Origin: Armatimonadota bacterium
Lineage (GTDB): Bacteria; Armatimonadota; Fimbriimonadia; Fimbriimonadales; Fimbriimonadaceae
Direction: 5' to 3'
Length of the DNA: 64,000 bases
NCBI GenBank assembly: GCA_022563855.1
Contig: JADFMN010000007.1
Coordinates: 62,001 to 126,000, forward strand
Part shown: positions 15,492 to 23,955 of the stretch, piece after piece
Position numbering within the stretch: position 1 is the stretch's first letter
Layout: each line of letters opens with the position of its first letter
Notes under the pieces: generated by a model
What the model was told of the DNA's origin: nothing
Databases searched by the model: none
The model's input: only the letters and a program-made list of their open reading frames with translations
Position numbers and translations under genes: made by a program

Positions 15492-16857
15492 CGACGGTTT
15501 CTTCCTCGCGGGACTCGGCCAGGAACTGCGGAACGAACGCCGTGCTCACGTCGCCGGAGACAAACTCGTCGCTGGCCACCAATCGCCTCAAGAACGGGAT
15601 GTTCGTGGTAATCCCTTCGACTTTGAACTCCCGCAGAGCGACTTGCAGACGCTTGACCGCTTCGGCTCGATCCCGCCCGCGCACGATCAGCTTCGCGATC
15701 ATCGGGTCGTAGTACGGCGATATCGAGCATCCCGCGCCGACGTAGGTGTCAAGGCGCACACCGCCGAATCCAGGTGGGTTCCAGGCCGTGATCTTGCCGG
15801 AGCTTGGCGCGAAGTCGTTGTCGGGGTCTTGCGCCGTGATACGGGCTTCGATCGCGTGGCCGCTCAATCGGACGTCAGCTTGTTTGATAGCAAGCTTCTC
15901 GCCTGCAGCGATCCTGATCTGCCATTCGACGAGGTCGAGCCCTGTCACTTCCTCGGTCACCGGGTGCTCGACCTGGATGCGCGTGTTCATCTCCAGGAAG
16001 TAGAAGACGCCCGAACTGTCGTACAGAAACTCTACGGTGCCGGCGTTCGTGTAATCAGCGAGCTTCGCCACTCGAACGGCTGCCTCTCCCATTCGCCGCC
16101 TCGTATCCGCCTCCAGCACAGCGCACGGCGCCTCTTCCACGATCTTCTGATGCCGGAGATTCTGAATCGAGCACTCGCGTTCGCCGAGATAGATCATGTT
16201 GCCGTGCTCGTCACCGAGAATCTGCACCTCGACGTGCCGAGGCTCCTGCACCCATTTTTCGACGAGCATGTCAGAGTTGCCGAAGCTCGCCTGCGCCTCG
16301 GACCTTGCGATCTGCCAAGCAGAGCTCAACTCGTCCGCAGCATCGACGCGCCGAATGCCCTTACCGCCACCGCCTGCCACGGCTTTAACGAGAATCGGGT
16401 AGCCGATTTTGGAGGCGAACTCTGTCGCTTCGGCCTCCGTAGCCACGACCCCAGCCGAGCCGGGCACCACTGGGCAGTCGGCGGATATCGCAATCTTCTT
16501 AGCCTTGGCCTTGTCACCCATTGCCTTGATGGCCTCGACCGACGGCCCGATGAACTTGACGCTCTCGCCAGTCAGCGCTTCGGCAAAGCGAGCGTTTTCG
16601 CTGAAGTACCCGTACCCAGGGTGTACGCCGTCGGCGCCGCTGATCTCGACGGCCATCAGCACGTTGGCTAAGTTCAGGTAACTGTCGCTGTTGGTCGCCT
16701 CACCGACGCAGATCGCCCGGTCTGCCAGTTGCACGTGCCTGCTGTCGCGATCGACCTGCGAATAGATTGCGACAGCCTCGATACCGAGCCCGTGGCAGGC
16801 TCGTATCACACGGCACGCGATTTCGCCGCGGTTCGCGATCAGAATCGTCTTGAACAT
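15484..16857 (-). CDS. accC: Acetyl-CoA carboxylase biotin carboxylase subunit
   Basis: The ATP-grasp subunit that carboxylates biotin on the carrier protein, first step of malonyl-CoA and fatty acid synthesis. The protein begins MFKTILIANRGEIACRVIRA and carries GGGGKGIR (ATP loop), the EMNTRIQVEHPVTE active-site block with the catalytic EVT, and GHAIEARI in the C-domain. Length (457 aa) is normal. It lies 3 nt after the pilin-like gene and overlaps nusB. Its partner in this operon lacks a biotinylation lysine, so the working AccB may be elsewhere. Confidence 0.97.
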   Translation of the reverse strand: MFKTILIANRGEIACRVIRACHGLGIEAVAIYSQVDRDSRHVQLADRAICVGEATNSDSYLNLANVLMAVEISGADGVHPGYGYFSENARFAEALTGESVKFIGPSVEAIKAMGDKAKAKKIAISADCPVVPGSAGVVATEAEATEFASKIGYPILVKAVAGGGGKGIRRVDAADELSSAWQIARSEAQASFGNSDMLVEKWVQEPRHVEVQILGDEHGNMIYLGERECSIQNLRHQKIVEEAPCAVLEADTRRRMGEAAVRVAKLADYTNAGTVEFLYDSSGVFYFLEMNTRIQVEHPVTEEVTGLDLVEWQIRIAAGEKLAIKQADVRLSGHAIEARITAQDPDNDFAPSSGKITAWNPPGFGGVRLDTYVGAGCSISPYYDPMIAKLIVRGRDRAEAVKRLQVALREFKVEGITTNIPFLRRLVASDEFVSGDVSTAFVPQFLAESREEETVVV

Positions 16858-16860
16858 GGA

Positions 16861-17244
16861 TCAGTACTTGTCGTGCCCTGGATGTGGGCAGGAAACGTCT
16901 CCGGTTGCTGGGTCGTATTCGTAGGTCTCCCCGCCGACGGCACAACTGTAGAAATCTGCGCCCAAGCGGGTCTCGGCCAAGCTGCTCGGCGCCTGGTCCG
17001 TTGAGGGGTCGCGCGCAATCTCTATCGACATTCGCACCTGACTGATGTTCGATCGGCACTTCGTGTCCTTGCCCGCCAGAAGCGATTTGCCGACGAGAGT
17101 CTTGCCCTCGCCGTCTGCGCGGTCGGATTTGCCTCCGCCGCCTAAGAAGCCTAACCCACCAGACGCCCACATCACCATGAAGAACGCAACCAGCGCGATC
17201 ACGATCAGAACTTCCACGAGACCTCTTCCAGCGCGCCTACCCAT
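16861..17244 (-). CDS. Type IV pilin-like/pseudopilin protein
   Basis: A 127-aa protein whose N-terminus, after RRAGRG, is LVEVLIVIALVAFFMVMW: a prepilin-like hydrophobic helix preceded by a glycine cleavage site. The glutamate falls at position 3 after the presumed cleavage rather than the usual 5. The rest is a small soluble domain with four cysteines, two of them in a CPHPGHD tail that resembles a short zinc- or disulfide-containing end. It sits between accB-like and accC, 2-3 nt from each, an unusual place for a pilin. Confidence 0.65.
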   Translation of the reverse strand: MGRRAGRGLVEVLIVIALVAFFMVMWASGGLGFLGGGGKSDRADGEGKTLVGKSLLAGKDTKCRSNISQVRMSIEIARDPSTDQAPSSLAETRLGADFYSCAVGGETYEYDPATGDVSCPHPGHDKY

Positions 17245-17246
17245 AA

Positions 17247-17654
17247 CTACCGCACCGTGATCAGCGGCTGACCGAACTCTACGGCGTCTCCGTCCGCCAC
17301 TAGCACTTCGGTGATTTCGCCGTCGACGTCCGCCGTAACGTCGTTCGCCATGCCGACCGCAATGACCTCGCCGATCTTGATGCCACGTTCGATTCGAGCG
17401 CCGACTTCGATGGAACCGTCCGGGAGACGGAAGTACCCAACCGCGGGCGAGGTCACGTGCACAACCTGCTTCTCCGGCTCACCCTCATCACGTTCCTCGC
17501 GAGCTGGATCAGCGACTTGGCCTTCATCAACGGCTAAATCGCCGAGGGTCGCCTCGAAGCTTCCCTCACCCTGTACAAGGCGCAGGCGTCTAAATCCGTG
17601 CGCTCTCGCCGTGCGCAAGGCGTACTGCACCAGATCGGAGTCAACACCGGCCAT
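17247..17654 (-). CDS. AccB-like biotin carrier homolog lacking the biotinyl lysine
   Basis: A 135-aa protein with the layout of biotin carboxyl carrier protein: an N-terminal helix, a charged linker (about 45-60), and a C-terminal lipoyl/biotinyl-type domain beginning VVHVTSPAVGYFRLPDGS and ending GDAVEFGQPLITVR, as in AccB. The hairpin that should read EAMKLMN reads AVGMAND, so the lysine that takes biotin is absent. It heads the operon with accC. It may be a non-biotinylated scaffold or a degenerate AccB. A TACAAT box lies 7 nt before its ATG. Confidence 0.75.
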   Translation of the reverse strand: MAGVDSDLVQYALRTARAHGFRRLRLVQGEGSFEATLGDLAVDEGQVADPAREERDEGEPEKQVVHVTSPAVGYFRLPDGSIEVGARIERGIKIGEVIAVGMANDVTADVDGEITEVLVADGDAVEFGQPLITVR

Positions 17655-17699
17655 CCCGAAGATTGTACCGCCAGCCGCGAATGTGCCTGAGTCTAGGGC

Positions 17700-17743
17700 A
17701 AAAAAGCGGGATACGGCTGGAGAGGAGCAACGCCATATCCCGA
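17700..17743 (-). terminator. Rho-independent terminator on the minus strand
   Basis: On the minus strand CGGGATATGGC pairs with GCCGTATCCCG (11 bp, one G-U) around a 14-nt loop and is followed by CTTTTTTG. It lies just upstream of the accB-like promoter, with no minus-strand gene before it for 3 kb, so it may end an unannotated small RNA. Confidence 0.7.
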
Positions 17744-18043
17744 AGTTGTTTCAAGAAGTGTTATGTAGAGCCGCTCATCGCCCACTCTGTCGGCGGGCTA
17801 ATCGCGACCCCCACTTCTATTTAATAAAAGACGGCAAACCACGTCCCAGCGTTCTACAATTTGTGGAATTTGTGCTCCGGTAGGTTCAAGCCAGCCTATT
17901 CGTTGTACCTAGCGCCTCGGACAAAGGTCGTCGATCAGCCCCGTATTTGTGCGGATGTACATTCGAGGGAATTGTGGAACGACCTAATCGGCGGTGCGAA
18001 TCCGATATCCATCGCTTCTGCCGCTACTGCTTGGGTGATTGCA
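17744..18043. other. Leader region upstream of cheC
   Basis: No convincing gene. The plus strand has a TACAAT box at 17855-17860, which would give cheC a 5' leader of about 180 nt. The open frame extending cheC upstream to 17861 has atypical composition and is probably not translated. A short minus-strand transcript ending at the terminator next door could start in the AT-rich stretch around 17820-17870. Confidence 0.4.
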
Positions 18044-18673
18044 ATGGAACTCGCTGGGACTAATTTTTCACGGATGGAGATGTCTGCCATCAAGGAGATG
18101 GCGAACATCGGCCTCGGACACGCTACTACTGCCCTCTCCGAACTGACGGGACACCGGTTCACGATGGATGTTCCGAGCGTCCGAACGGTCAATCTTGAGA
18201 GCGTCCCTGAGATGATTGGGGGGACCGACGAAGTCGCTGTTGGCGTGTATATGCAGATCACGGGCGATGTGGAAGGCCACATGGCATTCATATTTCCGTG
18301 GCAAAAGGCGCAAGTCCTTTGGGAAATGTTGTTGGGCGACTATCCACAAGATGCCAGTGAAATCGACGAGCTTGCCGCATCGGCGATGCTTGAAACGGGG
18401 AACATCATCAATTCCGCATTCATGAATGCAATTTCCGACATGAGCGGCCTTAGGGTATATGCCAGTCCACCGCTCGTTGCAGTCGACAACTGCTACTCCA
18501 TCGTGAGCTCTATCGTGGCGGAGGCGGAGATGAGCGAGGTCGTCGCCCTGGCTATTGAGACGGAGCTGACTTCCCTCGGAGAACAACAGACCGGCGGCTA
18601 CTTCCTCTATATTCCGGCAGTTGACAGCCTCCACAAGTTCTTCAAGGGATTACGACTGGAGGAGATCGCTTAG
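18044..18673 (+). CDS. cheC: CheY-P phosphatase CheC
   Basis: CheC dephosphorylates CheY-P and, in the classic Bacillus/Thermotoga pathway, binds CheD to adjust receptor deamidation. Both phosphatase motifs (E-x2-N) are present: EMANIGLGHA near residue 18 and LETGNIINSAF near 120. I choose the ATG at 18044 (209 aa) because it gives the normal family length; the frame is open further upstream. The stop overlaps the cheD GTG (TAGTG). Position in a cluster with cheD and cheX fits the role. Confidence 0.92.
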   Translation: MELAGTNFSRMEMSAIKEMANIGLGHATTALSELTGHRFTMDVPSVRTVNLESVPEMIGGTDEVAVGVYMQITGDVEGHMAFIFPWQKAQVLWEMLLGDYPQDASEIDELAASAMLETGNIINSAFMNAISDMSGLRVYASPPLVAVDNCYSIVSSIVAEAEMSEVVALAIETELTSLGEQQTGGYFLYIPAVDSLHKFFKGLRLEEIA

Positions 18674-19188
18674 TGGTCGCCACGGGCAACCGCCTGATGG
18701 TCGGCATGGCCGAAATCAAGATTGCCACGGGATCAGCGAACCTCTGCTGCCTGGGCCTGGGCAGCTGCGTCGGCCTCGTAGCTTACGACTCAGATGCTCA
18801 AGTCGCCGGGCTCGCACACATAATGCTCCCAGCACGGTTCCCGGATCGACCGATAGACAGGTTAGGCAAGTTTGCAGACACCGGCGTTCCTGAAATCATT
18901 CGCCTGATGGAAAAAGAAGGAGCGGCTCGCAAGCGAATCGTTGTCGCTTACGCGGGCGGAGCCAGCGTCTTCAGCTTCGGCTCCAAGCTACCCGACAGGA
19001 TCAACGTCGGAGCCCGGAACAGCAAGGCGGTCGAGGCAGCGATCAAGAAACTGGACCTTCGGTGCCTGGGATTTGACGTCGGCGGCACCGACGGACGGAG
19101 CTTGAGCCTGTGCGTGAAGTCAGGAGAAGTCTGGGTCAGAACGGTGAGGGCAGGTGAGGCGCTGCTCTGCAGAATGACGGCTGCTTAA
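18673..19188 (+). CDS. cheD: Chemoreceptor glutamine deamidase CheD
   Basis: CheD deamidates glutamines on chemoreceptors and is regulated by CheC. The 171-aa protein has the catalytic cysteine in LGLGSCVGLVAYD and the histidine in GLAHIMLP, followed by the family's RINVGARNSKAV block and a conserved FDVGGTDGRSLSL. The start is a GTG overlapping the cheC stop, so translation is coupled. Confidence 0.95.
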   Translation: MVATGNRLMVGMAEIKIATGSANLCCLGLGSCVGLVAYDSDAQVAGLAHIMLPARFPDRPIDRLGKFADTGVPEIIRLMEKEGAARKRIVVAYAGGASVFSFGSKLPDRINVGARNSKAVEAAIKKLDLRCLGFDVGGTDGRSLSLCVKSGEVWVRTVRAGEALLCRMTAA

Positions 19189-19198
19189 GGAACATCAA

Positions 19199-20065
19199 AT
19201 GTCGTCCGCAGTAATCACCCTGAAGGACATCGTCGAAAAGACGGCCGACCTGCCGAGCTTTTCGAACGCCGCCTTGCGGGTGATGCACTTGGCCGAACAG
19301 AACAGCTCATCGGCAGAGCAGTTGGCAAACGTGCTTGCGCAGGACCAAGCCCTGAGCGTGAGAGTCCTTCGCCTGGCCAACAGCGCCTACTACGGCATGC
19401 CTCGGCAGATCGTTCATCTTCCAGAGAGCGTCGTCGTTCTCGGCATGAGGACGGTGAAAAACCTCGCGATAGTCGCTGCGACGTACCCGTGGATGAGCAA
19501 GTCGCTAAACGGCTACGGGCTTGGTCCTGAGGAAATGTGGAACCACTCGTTCGGCACCGCTCTAGGCGCCAAGACCATAGCGACGTTGAGCAAACGATGC
19601 GATCCCGACGCAGCGTTCACCGCCGGCCTTCTGCACGATATTGGCAAGGTCGCACTCAACGTTTGGATCGGCTCAAAGTTGAAGGCGATCGTGTACTACG
19701 CAGAGCGGGAGGGGATCGCATTTGATGCAGCCGAGCGACGAATCCTCGGCTTCGACCACACGGAAGTCGGCGAGTACCTTGGACGTAATTGGAACCTCCC
19801 AGAGGACATCGTTGCAGCGATCAGATACCACCATCGTCCGAACGACGCCAAACCGCCTCTGCCGATCATCGACTGCGTTCATATCGGCGGCTACCTGACG
19901 ATGACGATGGGCCTTGGCCTCGGCGGCGACGGCTTGCGTTACGAACTGTTCAGCGAATGCTTTGAGCGACTCGAAATCGAACCTGACGATCTCGATCAAA
20001 TCACCGACAATTTTGTCGTGGCCTACGAAGAGTACGAATCGATGTTCAAGGAGCTTGCGGGCTGA
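19199..20065 (+). CDS. HDOD-domain signalling protein
   Basis: HDOD domains are HD-like modules without confirmed phosphohydrolase activity that sit in bacterial signalling pathways. This protein is one HDOD domain (288 aa): the N-terminus has LPSFSNAALRVMHLAEQ, then VLRLANSAYYGMPRQI, and an HD-type GLLHDIGKVALN segment with later HTEVGEYLGRNWNLP. There are no other domains. Its TGA overlaps the ATG of the broken cheY (TGATG), so the two once formed a coupled pair. Confidence 0.9.
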   Translation: MSSAVITLKDIVEKTADLPSFSNAALRVMHLAEQNSSSAEQLANVLAQDQALSVRVLRLANSAYYGMPRQIVHLPESVVVLGMRTVKNLAIVAATYPWMSKSLNGYGLGPEEMWNHSFGTALGAKTIATLSKRCDPDAAFTAGLLHDIGKVALNVWIGSKLKAIVYYAEREGIAFDAAERRILGFDHTEVGEYLGRNWNLPEDIVAAIRYHHRPNDAKPPLPIIDCVHIGGYLTMTMGLGLGGDGLRYELFSECFERLEIEPDDLDQITDNFVVAYEEYESMFKELAG

Positions 20066-20315
20066 TGTTGAGAGTTGTAACGATCGACGACTCGCCATTC
20101 ATTCTTCGCATGCTGAGGGACTGGCTATCGAGCTAGTTCGACAAGGCAGTAGCATGTCCTTGGACGCGAACGCTAACGTCGTCATGTGTGCGGCCATGGG
20201 ACAGAAAGGAATGGTCGTAGAGGCCATTCAAGCGGGAGCGAAGGATTTCATCGTCAAGCCGTTCCAACCTGAGCGCGTCTTAGAGGCGCTCGGCAAACTG
20301 GACGCGGCGGCGTAA
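20065..20315 (+). pseudogene. CheY-like response regulator with internal deletion and frameshift
   Basis: Frame one from the ATG at 20065 reads MLRVVTIDDSPFILRMLRDW and stops at a TAG at 20134. This is the CheY N-terminus with the acidic pair. A different frame then supplies LAIELVRQG and later NVVMCAAMGQKGMVVEAIQA, GAKDFIVKPFQPERVLEAL, the CheY C-terminus with its conserved Lys. The middle, including the phosphoacceptor Asp, is missing: about 250 bp remain of about 360. The junction is near 20115-20125. A short ORF from the ATG at 20154 could still make a 53-aa tail. Confidence 0.88.
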
Positions 20316-20340
20316 CTAAGACTGCAATCGTGGGAATACC

Positions 20341-20826
20341 ATGAAAGTTGAATACATTAGTCCGTTTGTCGAGGCATCGTTCGGCGTCTTTGAGAAGCTG
20401 CTTGGTACAACGCCAGAGCGCGGACAACTGAGCGCACGACCGCAAGTGTTCACTTCACAGCAAGTGAACATCGTTTGCGGGATAACCGGCGACATCGAGG
20501 GCCAAGTCATCTACGGAATGTCCATCGTGACGGCCGACAAGATTGCGTCGAAAATGCTTGGTCAAACCATCGTGACGTTTGATCAGCTCGCCGCGTCAGC
20601 GATCGCCGAACTCGGCAACATGATCAGCGGCAACAGCATGACGCTGCTCTCCGAACAAGGTTTCAAATGCCAGATCACGCCGCCGACGATCATCAAAGGC
20701 ACGAACGTCAAGATCGCTACGTTGAACGCTCCCGCGCTCGTCATTCCGATGAAGATCGACGAAATCGGAGAGATCGAGATCAACGTTAGCCTAGTTTCGA
20801 AGGCGGCGACAAAGTCCGCGGCATAG
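20341..20826 (+). CDS. cheX: CheY-P phosphatase CheX
   Basis: CheX is a dimeric CheY-P phosphatase related to CheC. The 161-aa protein has one phosphatase motif, AIAELGNMISGNSM, with Glu90 and Asn93 in the E-x2-N arrangement, and a family-like start VEYISPFVEASFGVFEKLLG. It is 25 nt after the damaged cheY. Its intact motif suggests it serves a CheY encoded elsewhere. Confidence 0.93.
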   Translation: MKVEYISPFVEASFGVFEKLLGTTPERGQLSARPQVFTSQQVNIVCGITGDIEGQVIYGMSIVTADKIASKMLGQTIVTFDQLAASAIAELGNMISGNSMTLLSEQGFKCQITPPTIIKGTNVKIATLNAPALVIPMKIDEIGEIEINVSLVSKAATKSAA

Positions 20827-20874
20827 CACGACTTCGTTCGTCGGTCTCGTGACCGAAACAGCAGCGGTTTACAT

Positions 20875-20908
20875 GTGCGCTCACTGGCCGAAACGCCAGC
20901 GAGCGCAC
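20875..20908. terminator. Bidirectional terminator between cheX and the STN-like gene
   Basis: GTGCGCTCACTGGC and GCCAGCGAGCGCAC form a 14-bp stem with one mismatch and a 6-nt loop, followed by TTTCATT. It lies between two convergent genes. Confidence 0.75.
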
Positions 20909-20910
20909 TT

Positions 20911-23037
20911 TCATTGCCTGGGCGGCGGCCGTGATCGTCCGCGGTCGAATACACCCGATTCGCGCTGCTTGGCGGCCTCATCTCTTAGCAGCGCCAATTC
21001 GTCTCGGAGAGCGGCCGGTAGCTGATCCAGCGTAAACCACCTTGCGCCGATTGCCGGAACGACCTCCAGCGTGTAGTCCACTGTGACGTCGGGCCCGAAC
21101 GTGAACACCAGATGCACGACCGTCAGCTCTGTTGGCTGCAGGTCGCGCGCTCGACCGGTCGCCCCGTCTTCGAGCAACCGCCACCCAGCATTCTCTTTGA
21201 TTTCGCTGACGACCACTCTCACATCCTCAATCTTGAACAGCAGAAGAACTTTCTCTTCGGTCCACACACGCAACGTGGAGCCTGCCGGGATGCCTCGTGG
21301 CAGTGCATCGGATGCATTACGTTCGATCCACGACGGAGTATCGAACTTGTACTCGTTGTACGGTACTGGCTCGCGGCGGGAGTGCTGAATGCCCCACATG
21401 CGATTTCGATGGGCGAACAGCCAAGACGCCAGCGAGTCCCTCGCGTCTTTGTTCAACAAGCCAATCTGTACACCGCGAGATGTTGACGCGCTCTGGAACT
21501 CTTCATCGCTCAGTTCGCCGAGGAACTTGAGCGGGCTCTCCGATAAAGAACTGACGAGATTGTCTGCACCGTAATTGCTCGCGATCGGTGACGCCAACCA
21601 CACTAGCCGCGCTTCAATGTCCCTGAACGCCAGCCCTCCTTCCTGCTCCTTGGCGTAGCGGAACGCGCTTTCAAGCGATACAGACCGATCAGCGGTGAAC
21701 GAGCGGACAAGACGCGCCAGCGGCTCCCTTCTCAGGTAGTTTTTTCGTGCGGCCTCTGGGTTTCTTGGCGCGACAACCAACCAAACGCCGTCCTGCGCTG
21801 CAGAGCAACGCCAGTCCTGATGAATGAGCTGTTCAAGGCTTGCTCCGGATAGTCCAGGCATCACCGGGCTCCTGATACTGGCCATCTGATAAAACGCCGC
21901 ATCCGGAATCAGCGCCACCAAATTTCTGCCGCTCTGCTTGGCCGCTTTGAGAAGAATCGGCCCGGGATGGTATGAGATCGGGTCGTCGGTGTCCGCGTTC
22001 GACAGTCTTCGGAGATACGTATCCGCAACTTCGCCGACAGATCTTCCGTCGGGCAGGAAGTTGTTATACAGGCTCGACATCAACGCCGAAAACTGCAGCT
22101 CCTCAGGCGTCAGCTCAATGTCTGGAAGCTCCAGAGGTTGTACGGAAGCGACGGTGGGCGTCAGCGGTATTCTGTACGTTGCATAGGAGACTTGTTGGCC
22201 GTTGTCGTCATAAACGTGCAAATACATCATTAACGCATCGACGTAGTCCAGATGAATGACATCAAGCACGAAGTGACTAGGCGGACTCTCGGCGACATCG
22301 ACGAAAAGGCGCGGGTCGGGCTGCACCAGGACTGGATACTGCTGAAGCGATTCCACCGCAACGCGCTGCCACTCCGCGTACTCGACTTGAAACTGATCGA
22401 TCGCCGCCTTCGCGCCTGCTGGCATGGGGCGCTGCATGGAAGTCGGCCGGTTCGAGTACACGGCGCGCTCGTCGGACTCTAGATCGAGCATGTCGTCTAC
22501 GGACAATGCAGCTGCGATTCGAACGAGCAGTCTGCTCTCGACGCCGCTTTCACGAAGTGGTTCCAGTTTTCCGTACCACTCGTTATTCGTATAACCACCA
22601 GCCGTCACCTCGCCGATTTGCGTCGCCAATCCGGGCAGTTTGTGGCGGTACGTCTCCCACGGTTCGAGCGATTCCAGAGCGCGCGCATTCTGTTCCTCTA
22701 TCGACGTCTTCATCAACTCGAGGGATTCTGCGCGCGCTGAATTTGTCCGCTCTTGATCGAGCCGAAGAATCCGCCTGTCGCCGACCTTGGCCCAATACCC
22801 GATAGTCACTTCTGCTATCTTGCTCAACGCGTCTTCGAGCAAAACGTCGTCGAGGCGCAAGACGAGCGTGCAGAGGTTGATGTTGTCTGCGACCTCTAGC
22901 TTCTCACCTGTTAGCTCAGCGATCTGCGCGATGGCGTTACGCGGCGTCGCGCCAGGCACGGTGAGTGTTATTCGCTGCTCTTGTGCGAGCGCGCATGTGC
23001 AAAGGCACAGAACTCCGACCAGCCCCCACATCCTCAT
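20911..23037 (-). CDS. Exported hypothetical protein with STN-like N-terminal domain
   Basis: Not assigned. A 708-aa protein with a signal peptide (MRMWGLVGVLCLCTCALAQ). Residues 22-85 (LTVPGATPRNAIAQIAELTG and following) resemble the secretin/TonB short N-terminal domain: a conserved pattern of strand, helix and LVLRLDDVLLEDAL. The remaining 600 residues are mixed helix and strand with no motif I can name and no further membrane segment, so a periplasmic location is likely. Its promoter (TACAAT, 6 nt before the ATG) lies directly after the phzF-like stop. Confidence 0.8.
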   Translation of the reverse strand: MRMWGLVGVLCLCTCALAQEQRITLTVPGATPRNAIAQIAELTGEKLEVADNINLCTLVLRLDDVLLEDALSKIAEVTIGYWAKVGDRRILRLDQERTNSARAESLELMKTSIEEQNARALESLEPWETYRHKLPGLATQIGEVTAGGYTNNEWYGKLEPLRESGVESRLLVRIAAALSVDDMLDLESDERAVYSNRPTSMQRPMPAGAKAAIDQFQVEYAEWQRVAVESLQQYPVLVQPDPRLFVDVAESPPSHFVLDVIHLDYVDALMMYLHVYDDNGQQVSYATYRIPLTPTVASVQPLELPDIELTPEELQFSALMSSLYNNFLPDGRSVGEVADTYLRRLSNADTDDPISYHPGPILLKAAKQSGRNLVALIPDAAFYQMASIRSPVMPGLSGASLEQLIHQDWRCSAAQDGVWLVVAPRNPEAARKNYLRREPLARLVRSFTADRSVSLESAFRYAKEQEGGLAFRDIEARLVWLASPIASNYGADNLVSSLSESPLKFLGELSDEEFQSASTSRGVQIGLLNKDARDSLASWLFAHRNRMWGIQHSRREPVPYNEYKFDTPSWIERNASDALPRGIPAGSTLRVWTEEKVLLLFKIEDVRVVVSEIKENAGWRLLEDGATGRARDLQPTELTVVHLVFTFGPDVTVDYTLEVVPAIGARWFTLDQLPAALRDELALLRDEAAKQRESGVFDRGRSRPPPRQ

Positions 23038-23043
23038 GCTGAG

Positions 23044-23049
23044 ATTGTA
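23044..23049 (-). promoter_or_regulatory. -10 box (leaderless-type) of the STN-like gene
   Basis: TACAAT on the minus strand, 6 nt before the ATG at 23037. Confidence 0.55.
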
Positions 23050-23859
23050 TCAGAGTTTCAGCTCGCCGACAAAAACCGTCTGCGCTTTGCCGATCAGGTT
23101 CACGCGGTCGTTGCGGTTTTCGACAGTAACGAACCCGCCGCGGCGGGAGGCCTGATACCCGACGACGGTCTTTTTGCCGAGGCGGGCGGACCAGAAGGGG
23201 CCGAGGGCGCAGTGCGCGGAGCCGGTCACGGGGTCTTCGTCGATGCCGCTCTGCGGAGCGAAGAAGCGTGAGACGAAGTCAGCGGGCGTTTTGTCGCCGG
23301 TCTCTGGCGATGTGTTGGCCTGCGCGGTGACGATCACTCCGCGTTCGCCAAGATCGGCGATCTCACGGAAGTTCGGAGCAAGCGACCGCACCTGCTTTTC
23401 CGACTCCAGCACGAAGAACCAGTCCATACGGTTCGCGCCGAACCAAGTCGGCTCTACGCCGATCGCTTTTGACACAGGAAACGGATCGACCCCTTCCGGC
23501 ATCTCCGAAGGAAAGTCCATGGCGATACCTCCGTCGGTTTTGGTGCAGACCAGCTCGCCGCTCTTGGTCATGAACCGAGCTGGGTCGCTCGATGGCAGCA
23601 ATCCGGTCTCGTACATGATGTGCGCGCTCGCCAGCGTCGCGTGGCCGCAGAGGTCGACCTCGACCACCGGCGTGAACCACCGCAAGCCCCAGCGGTCGCC
23701 CTCAGGCCAGAAGAACGCGGTCTCAGCCTGGTTCATCTCCAACGCGACGCCCTGCATCCATTGCTCTTCCGCCGGCGCGTCGAGCGGGCAGACCCCCGCC
23801 GGGTTGCCCGTGAACGGCGCGTGCGCGAATGCGTCAACGAGGAAGATGCGCTGGGGCAT
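23050..23859 (-). CDS. PhzF-family isomerase-like protein
   Basis: A member of the PhzF/diaminopimelate-epimerase fold family, which includes isomerases acting on small metabolites; the substrate here is unknown. The N-terminus VDAFAHAPFTGNPAGVCPL and the active-site block EMNQAETAFF (Glu46) are typical, followed by LRWFTPVVEVDLCGHATLAS and the C-terminal GIDEDPVTGSAHCALGPFW. Length (269 aa) is normal. No phenazine genes are nearby, so the name does not imply phenazine synthesis. Confidence 0.9.
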   Translation of the reverse strand: MPQRIFLVDAFAHAPFTGNPAGVCPLDAPAEEQWMQGVALEMNQAETAFFWPEGDRWGLRWFTPVVEVDLCGHATLASAHIMYETGLLPSSDPARFMTKSGELVCTKTDGGIAMDFPSEMPEGVDPFPVSKAIGVEPTWFGANRMDWFFVLESEKQVRSLAPNFREIADLGERGVIVTAQANTSPETGDKTPADFVSRFFAPQSGIDEDPVTGSAHCALGPFWSARLGKKTVVGYQASRRGGFVTVENRNDRVNLIGKAQTVFVGELKL

Positions 23860-23865
23860 GCTGTG

Positions 23866-23871
23866 ATGCTA
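23866..23871 (-). promoter_or_regulatory. -10 box (leaderless-type) of the PhzF-like gene
   Basis: TAGCAT on the minus strand, 6 nt before the ATG at 23859. Confidence 0.45.
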
Positions 23872-23955
23872 CCACCGGTGTCCCGGGACCCTGGAAACCG
23901 CATCGCGCTGGGGCAAGTAGGGAATTCGGTAGACTCCAAAACTAGGACAAGAACT

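Noticed and set aside
15472-16671. 399-codon plus-strand ORF across accC
   Set aside because: It is antisense to a well-conserved accC, with low-complexity Arg/Asp/Leu-rich translation and no family features.
17700-18043. c-di-GMP riboswitch before cheC
   Set aside because: The conserved GEMM core motifs are absent; the hairpin there is best explained as a minus-strand terminator.
20065-20315. CheY read through the TAG by recoding
   Set aside because: The two parts are in different frames and the phosphoacceptor region is missing, so readthrough could not restore a working protein.
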